Position numbers and translations under genes: made by a program. From Phycisphaeraceae bacterium (GTDB taxonomy: Bacteria > Planctomycetota > Phycisphaerae > Phycisphaerales > UBA1924), in the NCBI GenBank assembly GCA_019636845.1, contig JAHBWV010000001.1:372001-436000 (forward strand): a stretch of 64,000 bases of DNA, written 5' to 3'. Shown here piece by piece: positions 25,759-32,823 of the stretch. The notes under the pieces are model-generated. The model ran no database searches, was not told where the DNA came from, and saw only the letters and a list, made by a program, of their open reading frames with translations. Within the stretch, counting starts at the first letter, position 1. Each line of letters begins with the position of its first letter.

Positions 25759-26331
25759 CTACCCGTTCAGCTTGCGAGCGACCTCGGCGACGCGCTTGCC
25801 GATGTTCTCGACCGAGGCGCGCATGGTGGCATCCTTGATCTGGCCCTTGTCGTCGAACTGTTCGTGGGCTTTGACGAGTGCGTACTGGTCGGGGATGACG
25901 AGAGTCTGGATGTTGCCGAGGATGGCGCGGAGGTGGACGAGGCCGCGCAGGCCGCCGAGATTGCCGGGGGATGCGCCCATGAGGCCGGCGACCTTGTAGG
26001 CGAAACACTCCAGGGGCTTCTCGCCGGGCGCGGGGCGCGAAGCCCAGTCGATGGCGTTCTTGAGCGCGGCGGTGATGGAGGAGTTGTACTCGGGGGATGC
26101 GATCAGAAGCCCGTGGTGGGACTTCATGAGCTCCTTCAGGCGCTTGGCGCCGTCGGGCGTGCCCTTGGCTTCAAGGTCCTCATCGAAGACGGGGAGGTTG
26201 AAGTCAGCGAGGCGGATGATGGTGACCTCCGCGCCCGCGGCCTTCGCGCCGTTGGCGGCGTTCTGGACCATCAGGTGGTTGTAGGAACCGGTGCGGAGAG
26301 AGCCGGAGAATGCGAGGATGCGTGGTGTCAT
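25759..26331 (-). CDS. NADPH-dependent FMN reductase
   Basis: The start ATG 26331 (MTPRILAFSGSLRTGSYN) has GAGG six bases upstream. The 190-residue flavodoxin-fold enzyme carries the FMN phosphate-binding loop GSLRTGSYN (residues 9-17) and the second FMN motif SPEYNSSITAALKNAIDW (about 78-95), both diagnostic of the NADPH-dependent FMN reductase / ArsH-like family. Such enzymes reduce flavins, quinones or chromate in the cytoplasm. It lies downstream of gatB on the same strand after a gap of 173 bases that contains low-complexity sequence, so co-transcription is doubtful. Confidence 0.88.
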   Translation of the reverse strand: MTPRILAFSGSLRTGSYNHLMVQNAANGAKAAGAEVTIIRLADFNLPVFDEDLEAKGTPDGAKRLKELMKSHHGLLIASPEYNSSITAALKNAIDWASRPAPGEKPLECFAYKVAGLMGASPGNLGGLRGLVHLRAILGNIQTLVIPDQYALVKAHEQFDDKGQIKDATMRASVENIGKRVAEVARKLNG

Positions 26332-26339
26332 GGGAAACC

Positions 26340-26386
26340 TCACAAAATGGCAAATAGCAAAGGGCCAAATGGCAAATGACAAGAAA
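26340..26386. repeat. Low-complexity CAAATGGCAAATAGC repeat
   Basis: This is an A-rich imperfect tandem of the word (C)AAATGGCAAATAGCAAAGG between the FMN reductase start and the gatB end. A related block lies at the other end of gatB (28179-28215), so the gene is bracketed by the same low-complexity word. Confidence 0.45.
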
Positions 26387-26504
26387 GGGGACACAGGAAG
26401 GCAGAACGAAGGGGGAGAGGGAGATCAAGAGAAGAAGAGCAATGGCAGAGGACACGAGCATACGAGCACTGGCTGGCAAGCAGCCAGTGGCACGATCGCT
26501 TCGT

Positions 26505-28163
26505 TTACTCTTTGACGCCGATCATGTCGAGGAGTTTCGTGCGGACCTGGGCGGCATCGGCCGTGCCGCCCGAGAGCTTCATGACGTTGCCGACGAGGCG
26601 GCCGATGGCCTGGAGTTTACCGCCCTTGATCTGGTCGACGATGGGGGCGTTGTCGGCGAGGACCTGGGCACACCATCTTTCCATGGCCGCGTCGTCGCGG
26701 ACGATGATGAGATTCCGTTCGCGGGCGAGGGTTTCGGGGTCCGCGCCGGCGTGGGCTGGGTCGCAGAGGAGGCCGAAGAGGATGTCGAGGGATTGGGCGC
26801 TGATGGAACCCTTCTCGCGGAGGGCGGCGAGGGTGCCGACGGCCGCGGGTGTGATGCCGAGGTCGGCGACGGTCAGAGTGGACGATTCGTCGTCGGGTTC
26901 TTCTCGCTCCGATGGGTCGGTCGGCTGTTCGGTGGTTCGCTCGTTGACACGTTTCGCGCCGTTCTGGAGGAGGATGTTGGCGACGAGGCGTCCGGCCCGA
27001 TCGCCGGGGACTCCCGCGTCGGAGGCACGGGACACCGCTTGGTCAAAGAACTCGGCGACGGGGCGTTCTTCGACAAGGGCGATGGCCTCGCGCGCGTCGA
27101 GTCCGTGGCTCTTGCGCAGGCGCCAGAGGCGGGAGATAGGGAGTTCGGGGATGGACGCGCGGGCGCTTTCGCGCCATGCGTCGTCGATCTCGAGGACCGG
27201 GAGGTCGGGGTCGGGGAAGTAGCGGTAGTCGTGGGCATCCTCTTTGGAACGCTGGAGGAAGGTCTCGTTGCGTGCATCATTCCAGCCGCGGGTTGTCTTG
27301 GTGCCGGGTCCGAACTCGATGCTGTCTTCGAGCCAGCGTCGGGGCTGCTCGCGCAGCTCGTGCTCGATCGCGCCCTTGAGTGAGCGGAAGGAGTTGAGGT
27401 TCTTCACCTCGGTGATGGGCGTGGTGGCGGTCCTTCCGTTTTTCAGGGAGATGATGCAGTTGATGTTTGGCTCGAAGCGCATGTGCCCCTTCTGCATGAT
27501 GCCCTCGGTGATGCCGAGGAAGCGGCAGATCATGCGGAGGAGGCGTGCGAAGGCGACGGCCTGATCCGCGCTCGTGAAGTCGGGTTGCGTCACGATCTCC
27601 AGCAGCGGCGCGCCGGCGCGGTTGAGGTCGACGATGGAGTGGTCGATCCGGGTGGAGCCCCGTGCGTCGGAAGCGGGGAGTTCGTGGAGGAGTTTGCCGG
27701 CATCCTCTTCGAGATGGGCGCGGATGATGCCGATGCGGGCGAAGCCGAGCATGGGGTCGGGCTCGCCGCGGTCGTCGCAGTTGGGGATGTCGATCGCGCC
27801 GTCGAAGCAGAGGGGCATGTCGTACTGGCTGATCTGGTAGGCCTTGGGGAGGTCGGGATAGAAGTAGGACTTTCGATCCCATTTGGTGCGCTCGGCGATG
27901 GTGCAGCCGAGGGCGATTCCGACCATCATCGACATCTCAACGGCTTCGCGGTTGAGGATGGGGAGCGAGCCGGGGAGGGCGAGGACGACAGGATCGATGA
28001 GCGTGTTGGGCGGCGAGGCCTCGCCGTGACCGGCGCGAGAGTTGGCGGGGTTGGCGGCGCGGCTGAAGACCTTGGTGCGCGTGGCGAGCTCGACGTGGAT
28101 TTCCATGCCGAGGACGAGTGTTACGCGCTCGATGTCGGCAGGGGTGTAGCGGGGAGAAGGCAT
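26505..28163 (-). CDS. gatB: Asp/Glu-tRNA amidotransferase subunit B
   Basis: GatB phosphorylates the misacylated Asp/Glu on tRNA and accepts ammonia from GatA. The start is ATG 28163 (MPSPRYTPADIERVTLVLGM). The catalytic cradle is clear: GMEIHVELATRTKVFS, DRKSYFYPDLPKAYQISQYD, HLEEDAGK and DLNRAGAPLLEIVT. Then come the helical domain and the C-terminal YqeY-like tail, ending GGTADAAQVRTKLLDMIG. At 552 residues it is longer than the usual about 480, mainly through an acidic insertion (NERTTEQPTDPSEREEPDDE) before the tail domain. gatA and gatC are not adjacent. Confidence 0.95.
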   Translation of the reverse strand: MPSPRYTPADIERVTLVLGMEIHVELATRTKVFSRAANPANSRAGHGEASPPNTLIDPVVLALPGSLPILNREAVEMSMMVGIALGCTIAERTKWDRKSYFYPDLPKAYQISQYDMPLCFDGAIDIPNCDDRGEPDPMLGFARIGIIRAHLEEDAGKLLHELPASDARGSTRIDHSIVDLNRAGAPLLEIVTQPDFTSADQAVAFARLLRMICRFLGITEGIMQKGHMRFEPNINCIISLKNGRTATTPITEVKNLNSFRSLKGAIEHELREQPRRWLEDSIEFGPGTKTTRGWNDARNETFLQRSKEDAHDYRYFPDPDLPVLEIDDAWRESARASIPELPISRLWRLRKSHGLDAREAIALVEERPVAEFFDQAVSRASDAGVPGDRAGRLVANILLQNGAKRVNERTTEQPTDPSEREEPDDESSTLTVADLGITPAAVGTLAALREKGSISAQSLDILFGLLCDPAHAGADPETLARERNLIIVRDDAAMERWCAQVLADNAPIVDQIKGGKLQAIGRLVGNVMKLSGGTADAAQVRTKLLDMIGVKE

Positions 28164-28178
28164 GGAGAGATGGTAGCG

Positions 28179-28215
28179 AAGAAGCAAATAGCAAAGTTTC
28201 AAATGGCAGATAGGC
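28179..28215. repeat. Low-complexity CAAATAGCAAAG repeat
   Basis: GCAAATAGCAAAG-TTTC-AAATGGCAGATAGGCAG upstream of gatB uses the same word as 26340-26386. I see no stem-loop in it. Confidence 0.4.
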
Positions 28216-28250
28216 AGATTGCGCGGTGAGTCGGTCTGGCCATGCGGAGA

Positions 28251-29333
28251 TCACAGATCCGCGATCGCGCGGGCGACGACGCCGGGGCTGAGCCAGGACA
28301 CGTCGGGTGTTGGTCTGGCCGGGGCGAGGACGCGCACGAGGGTGCCGATGGGTGACCAGCGTGCGGGATCGGTGGGTCCGAAGAGGGCGAGGGTGGGGAG
28401 GCCGAGTTGTGCCGCGAGATGTGTAGGGCCGGTGTCGAAGCCGACGAAGGCGCGGGCATCAACGAGTTCGGAGGCGAGCTCGTCGAGGGAGTCGATGACT
28501 GCCCAGCCGCGTTGGGGCTTCTGAGGGGACCAGTTGCAGGAGGCGATGGCATCGGCCTCGGCTTCGCCGGCGATGAAGAGGAGCTCGCTGGTGGTGACGA
28601 GTTGTTCGATTCTGCGCCACGCGTCGAGTGGCCAGCGTTTCAGATGCGAGCCCGCGCCGATGTGGATGATGATTGGGCCGTAGCGGTCGCCGAATGAGAC
28701 GCGAGAGGAGGGAGCAAGAGATGATTCGGGGGCGTCCGCCCCGCTCCACCCAGGAAGCTGCTGCGACTTTCCAGACCCTGCGGCGACCCCTCCGGGGTGC
28801 GTCTTGGGTCTGGCAACAATCGCTCGCTGCTCCGCAGCGTCGGAGGAAGGCATAGGTCGCGATTGAGCGTCGTTGTTTGTCGGCGCGGCATGAAAGAGAT
28901 GGTCCGGTGCCATGCGTCGGGCGAAGAGGGCATCTGGGCGTTCGTGGATGAGTTCGATGGAGGCGCCCGGGAACATGGCGTGTGCGTTGGATTCCCAGGT
29001 GCGAGCGGTCTCATCGTCAGCACCGAAGAGGAAGCAGAGGAGGCGGGAGCATTCGATGGGGCGGAAGTCGCGGGCTGGATTGGGCGAAGAGGAGAAGAGG
29101 GCGTTGAAGCGGGGTTGTTCGGCATCGATGGGGTCGACGCCGGGGATGAAGCGTGCCGCGAGACGGCCCTTGGAGCCGTCGGTGACGAAGGCGGCGCGGC
29201 CGTGTGCGGCGACGAGCGAGCGAAGGAGCGGCCACAGAAGGATGGAGTCGCCAAGCGCGCCGCGGTGGAAGAGGTAGGCGGGATGGTGGCTTCCCGGATC
29301 GGCGGATACCGCGTGCTCGGGTGGTGTGCTCAT
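28251..29333 (-). CDS. Family 9 glycosyltransferase (heptosyltransferase-like)
   Basis: The 360-residue protein has the two-Rossmann GT-B layout of ADP-heptose:LPS heptosyltransferases. The N-terminal half begins YLFHRGALGDSILLWPLLR (residues 20-38). The C-terminal half has GPIIIHIGAGSHLKRWPLD..., LLFIAGEAE and the diagnostic AFVGFDTGPTHLAAQLGLPT with LALFGPTDPARW. The linker between the halves (residues about 171-204) is unlike the family: it is low in secondary structure and is encoded by two GC-rich palindromes (see the repeat at 28771). The gene starts five bases after the gpsA stop, indicating an operon. It probably acts at the inner face of the membrane on an envelope glycan. Confidence 0.85.
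   Translation of the reverse strand: MSTPPEHAVSADPGSHHPAYLFHRGALGDSILLWPLLRSLVAAHGRAAFVTDGSKGRLAARFIPGVDPIDAEQPRFNALFSSSPNPARDFRPIECSRLLCFLFGADDETARTWESNAHAMFPGASIELIHERPDALFARRMAPDHLFHAAPTNNDAQSRPMPSSDAAEQRAIVARPKTHPGGVAAGSGKSQQLPGWSGADAPESSLAPSSRVSFGDRYGPIIIHIGAGSHLKRWPLDAWRRIEQLVTTSELLFIAGEAEADAIASCNWSPQKPQRGWAVIDSLDELASELVDARAFVGFDTGPTHLAAQLGLPTLALFGPTDPARWSPIGTLVRVLAPARPTPDVSWLSPGVVARAIADL
28729..28813. repeat. Palindromic elements inserted in frame in the glycosyltransferase gene
   Basis: Two hairpins lie inside the coding region: GGGGCG-TC-CGCCCC at 28729-28742, and a nested one at 28771-28813 with outer stem CCAGACCC/GGGTCTGG and inner stem ACCCC/GGGGT. Together they encode the non-conserved interdomain linker without breaking the frame. 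They resemble the dispersed intergenic palindromes elsewhere in this window in style, not in exact sequence. Confidence 0.6.
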
Positions 29334-29338
29334 GCGGG

Positions 29339-30418
29339 CTATCCGACGCGTTCGCCCTTGAGCTCGCGGCTCATCAACTGGCCGATGGCGCTCAGGGGGT
29401 CGAGGCCTTCGAAGAGAACGGCGTGGACCGCCGCGGTGATGGGCATCTCAACGCGGTACTTTCGCGCGAGGTCCATCACCGAGCGCGTCGTCGGCACACC
29501 TTCGACGACGTAGGGGCTTTTCTTCAGGTAGTCATCGAGTTTCTGTCCCTTGCCGAGTGCCTCGCCGAGCGAGCGGTTGCGGCCCTCGGGACTGAAGCAT
29601 GATGTCGCCAGGTCGCCGACGCCCGCGATGCCGAAGAAGGTCTCGGGTGAGGCACCCATGGCGGCGCCGAGTCGGGCGATTTCGGCCAGGCCACGGGCCA
29701 GGAGTGCGGACTTGGCGTTGTACCCGCCCTTGAGCCCGTCGAGAACGCCCGCGGCGATGGCGATGACGTTCTTGACCGCGCCGGCGATCTCTGCTCCGAG
29801 CATGTCGTTGTTGGTGTAGACGCGGAGCCAGGAGGAACTGAACATGCGTTGGATCTGCTCGGCGAACGGGGGATGGTCGCTCGCGGCGATCATCGTGGCG
29901 GGGAGGCAGCGGGCCAGTTCGGCGGCGATCGTGGGGCCGGTGAGGACGCCGATGGGGCGGGGGGCCGCGTCGGGATTGTCGCCGAGGAGTTCGGAGAGGA
30001 TCTGGCTCGGGCGCAGCAGCGTCTCGTTCTCGATGCCCTTCGCGACAGAGACAACGCCGACCCGCGTGTCACGCGGGACGTGCGGCTTCAGGCGGCCCCA
30101 TCCCTCACGCATGAATTGAACGGGGATCGCCGAGACGATGAGGTCTGCATCCTTCAGGTCGCTGTCTTTGATCGAGATCCGGATCCCATCTGGGAGAAGG
30201 AAGCCGGGGAGTCGGGAGCTGCGGCGTGTCTGGGCCAGTTCGCCGACCTCGTCGGCGTTGCGTCCCCAGATCAGGACCTCGGGGCGGTCGGGCTTGCCCG
30301 CGCCGGCCGCGACGAGCATGGAGGCGCAGACGAGCCCCATCTGTCCGACGCCGAGAACAACAACGGTTGGTCCGGTCGGTCGATCGTGCTTCCTGGCTCT
30401 TTTCGAGGGGTGTGGCAT
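29339..30418 (-). CDS. gpsA: Glycerol-3-phosphate dehydrogenase [NAD(P)+]
   Basis: GpsA reduces dihydroxyacetone phosphate to sn-glycerol-3-phosphate for phospholipid synthesis. I start it at ATG 30418 (MPHPSKRARK); a frame open further upstream is not coding-like. The Rossmann motif is VVVLGVGQMGLVCASML (residues about 18-34). Substrate and catalytic motifs follow as VSVAKGIE, VLTGPTIAAELA, GAEIAGAVKNVIAIAAGV (with the catalytic Lys), and the C-terminal GIAGVGDLATSC and EGRNRSLGE. At 359 residues it is slightly longer than the usual 330-340 because of a basic N-terminal extension. It heads a transcription unit with the glycosyltransferase and is divergent from the metal ATPase. Confidence 0.93.
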   Translation of the reverse strand: MPHPSKRARKHDRPTGPTVVVLGVGQMGLVCASMLVAAGAGKPDRPEVLIWGRNADEVGELAQTRRSSRLPGFLLPDGIRISIKDSDLKDADLIVSAIPVQFMREGWGRLKPHVPRDTRVGVVSVAKGIENETLLRPSQILSELLGDNPDAAPRPIGVLTGPTIAAELARCLPATMIAASDHPPFAEQIQRMFSSSWLRVYTNNDMLGAEIAGAVKNVIAIAAGVLDGLKGGYNAKSALLARGLAEIARLGAAMGASPETFFGIAGVGDLATSCFSPEGRNRSLGEALGKGQKLDDYLKKSPYVVEGVPTTRSVMDLARKYRVEMPITAAVHAVLFEGLDPLSAIGQLMSRELKGERVG

Positions 30419-30449
30419 GTTGTCAGGCAGGTCAGGGTCCGTTGTTCCG

Positions 30450-30469
30450 GGAGCGGCTCGAACCGCTCC
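30450..30469. promoter_or_regulatory. Perfect dyad in the gpsA/ATPase divergent promoter
   Basis: GGAGCGG-CTCGAA-CCGCTCC lies 31 bases upstream of the gpsA start, in the gap shared with the divergent P1B ATPase. It could be an operator for either gene. Confidence 0.4.
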
Positions 30470-30580
30470 GACTCGGGGAGCGTACCACCCCGGCCCTTCG
30501 ATCACAGTGGCCGGGCGCGGAATCTCCCCGTGCCCGGCTGTTGGTGTTTGTTTGGATGCTAAGATACGCCCCTTCAACAC

Positions 30581-30599
30581 GAGCCGCCTTTCGCGGCTC
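30581..30599 (+). promoter_or_regulatory. Hairpin just upstream of the metal ATPase start
   Basis: GAGCCGC-CTTTC-GCGGCTC ends 18 bases before the ATPase ATG and is followed by TTCGGGAG. A stem here would sit at the edge of the ribosome site, so it may be an attenuator-like or RNA-stability element. Confidence 0.35.
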
Positions 30600-30617
30600 T
30601 TCGGGAGCATCGACGCG

Positions 30618-32717
30618 ATGGCCCACAACCATGGTGACCACGACCACTCGCACGATCATTCGCACGACCACGGTCAGCGCAAGGGCGCGGACCGCATCAC
30701 GGCCGCGGGGACGAAGGTCTCTGAGAGCGGCGTGGAATGTTGCGCGCACCACGAGATCGAGATCGAGCGGTACATCTTTCTGTACCTGATCGGCGGGGTG
30801 CTGCTGGTGACGACGCGCGTCGCCAAGATGCTCTCGGTGACCGACGGCGTTGTCGCGGAGATTCCGGCAGTGATCGGTGCCGTGCTGCTGTCGATTCCGC
30901 TGCTGCGTGCGGCGTGGACGGAGATCACGCAGCGTCGTCCGTCGTCTTCAACGCTTGCGGCACTCGCGATTCTCGCGGCTCTTGCTGTGAACAAGTATGA
31001 GGTCGCCGGCTGGCTGGCGTTCATCCTGCTGGTCGCGGATCAGATCCTGCGCCGGACGGCGTGGGGTGCGCGGCGTGCAATCGAAGAACTGGTGCAACTG
31101 ACGCCGGACACGGCTCGTCTCGTGATGGACGGGGGCGTGGAGCGCGAGGTATCGATCGCGGAGGTGAAGGTCGGTCAGACCGTTCGGGTGCGTCCCGGCG
31201 AGAACCTGCCGGTGGACGGTCGTGTCATGACGGGTCGCTCGACGATCAACCAGGCCTCGCTGACCGGCGAGGCCGCGCCGGCCGAGGTGCAGCCGGGTGA
31301 TCCGGTCTACGCGGGCACGACGAACCTGACGGGCGGTCTTGATATCACGGTGACACAGGTTGGTGCCGACACGACGATCGGCAAGGTCACGCAGTTGATC
31401 GCCGAGGCGGAGCGTTCCAAGAGCCCGAGGCAGCTCTTGATCGAGCAGGTGGCGGGCTTCTTTGTGCCTGTCGCCCTGAGCGTCGCTGCGATCGTGTGGT
31501 TCCTCTACAGCCAGGACGAAGCGACGAAGGACACCGCCGCGCTGACCGCGGTAACGGTGTTGGTGGTCGCGTGTCCGTCGGCGTTGCTGCTGGCGAGCCC
31601 TTCGGCGATGGTCGCGGCGTTTGCGGCCGCAGCGCGTCTGGGCGTGCTCATCAAGCAGACGCACTATCTTGAAGCGGCGAGCAACGTGGACGCGGTCGTC
31701 TTTGACAAGACGGGCACGATCACCACGGGCAAGTTCGCGGTCTCGCGTCTGGCCCCGGCTCCGGGTGTTGAGGGTGCGGACCTGTTGAAAGCCGCGGCGA
31801 ACGGCGAGCAGAACTCGAATCATCCGCTGGCACTCTCGATTCTCGCGACGGCGAAGGCGGCGCGTGTGCAGGTGGATGGGTCGACGGATTATCACGAGAC
31901 GCACGGTCGAGGGGCACGTGCCCGGACGGGGATGGGAGAGATCCACGTCGGCCGCGCGTCGTGGCTGATTGAGTTGAATCCGTCGATCAAGCCCGAGGTG
32001 GAGCAGGTCGAGCAGCGGATCGAGGGCATGACGGGCGTGCACGTCATGCTGAATGGAAAGTACATGGGCGCGGTGGGCCTTGAGGACAAGGTCCGTCCGA
32101 ATGTCAGGGGCGTGATCGCGCGGCTTCGCGAGCTGGGCGTGCGACAGGTCTGCATTTTCACGGGCGATCGCCTGAGCGTCGCGAAGCGCGTCGGCGTCGC
32201 GGTCGGTGCGGACGCCATTGAGGCCGAGTGCCTTCCCGAAGAGAAGCACGAGCAGATCCAGCAACTGGTCCGGGCGGGTGCCCGCACCATGATGATCGGC
32301 GACGGCATCAACGACGGTCCTTCGCTCGCCGCGGCTGATGTCGGCGTCGCGATGGGGCTGGGCGGCTCGGACATCGCGGCAAACTCGGCGGGCGTCGCGC
32401 TCATGACCGATGAGCTGAACCGAATCCCGTTCATGATCGAGCTGGCAAGGAAGACGCGGGCGATCGTCGCGCAGAACATTGCGGCGTCGCTGGTCATCGT
32501 GCTGATCGGGCTCGGGCTCGCGGCGACGGGCAACCTGGCGGTGTGGGGAGCGGGCCTCTATCACTTCGCCGGCGATGTCTTCGTCATCGCCAATAGCTTC
32601 CGGCTCTTCCGGTTCGGCGAGAACATTCTCGCTGCGGAAGCCGCGAACGAGCCCCAGGCCAAGCGTCGTGAGGCGAGCATCCGCGGCCTCTCGAACGCTC
32701 GTGTCGAGCCGGCCTGA
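30618..32717 (+). CDS. P1B-type heavy-metal ATPase with His-rich N-terminus, no HMA domain
   Basis: The start is ATG 30618, giving MAHNHGDHDHSHDHSHDHG, a histidine-rich metal-binding leader in place of the usual HMA domain; CC at residues 41-42 may add ligands. The 699-residue pump has TM helices at about 52-70, 83-100, 113-127, 131-146, 278-298, 310-330 and two near the end. The actuator is TGEAA (216-220). The phosphorylation site is DKTGTITTG (Asp363), with SNHPLAL as the HP motif and GDGINDGPSLAAADVG as the hinge. The transmembrane metal motif reads CPS (319-321) rather than CPC. The C-terminal helix keeps an Asp in HFAGDVFVIANSFRL, like the Zn-binding Asp of ZntA. Zn/Cd/Co export is the best guess. 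Confidence 0.88.
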   Translation: MAHNHGDHDHSHDHSHDHGQRKGADRITAAGTKVSESGVECCAHHEIEIERYIFLYLIGGVLLVTTRVAKMLSVTDGVVAEIPAVIGAVLLSIPLLRAAWTEITQRRPSSSTLAALAILAALAVNKYEVAGWLAFILLVADQILRRTAWGARRAIEELVQLTPDTARLVMDGGVEREVSIAEVKVGQTVRVRPGENLPVDGRVMTGRSTINQASLTGEAAPAEVQPGDPVYAGTTNLTGGLDITVTQVGADTTIGKVTQLIAEAERSKSPRQLLIEQVAGFFVPVALSVAAIVWFLYSQDEATKDTAALTAVTVLVVACPSALLLASPSAMVAAFAAAARLGVLIKQTHYLEAASNVDAVVFDKTGTITTGKFAVSRLAPAPGVEGADLLKAAANGEQNSNHPLALSILATAKAARVQVDGSTDYHETHGRGARARTGMGEIHVGRASWLIELNPSIKPEVEQVEQRIEGMTGVHVMLNGKYMGAVGLEDKVRPNVRGVIARLRELGVRQVCIFTGDRLSVAKRVGVAVGADAIEAECLPEEKHEQIQQLVRAGARTMMIGDGINDGPSLAAADVGVAMGLGGSDIAANSAGVALMTDELNRIPFMIELARKTRAIVAQNIAASLVIVLIGLGLAATGNLAVWGAGLYHFAGDVFVIANSFRLFRFGENILAAEAANEPQAKRREASIRGLSNARVEPA

Positions 32718-32749
32718 GCGGCTTTGGGTCGCGTATGGATTGACCGACA

Positions 32750-32778
32750 AGAGGCCCCCGGCGTCGGGGGCCTCTTTG
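32750..32778 (+). terminator. Rho-independent terminator of the ATPase gene
   Basis: AGAGGCCCCCG-GCGT-CGGGGGCCTCT followed by TTGCG lies 33 bases after the stop. The 11-base-pair GC stem is one of the strongest in the window. Confidence 0.8.
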
Positions 32779-32823
32779 CGTCTGACGGGGGTCCGGCGGT
32801 GAGAACGCATATCGTTCTCACCT

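Noticed and set aside
25652-26008. Upstream extension of the 66-aa gene
   Set aside because: It runs through the FMN reductase gene in another frame and reads as Arg/His/Pro-rich shadow sequence.
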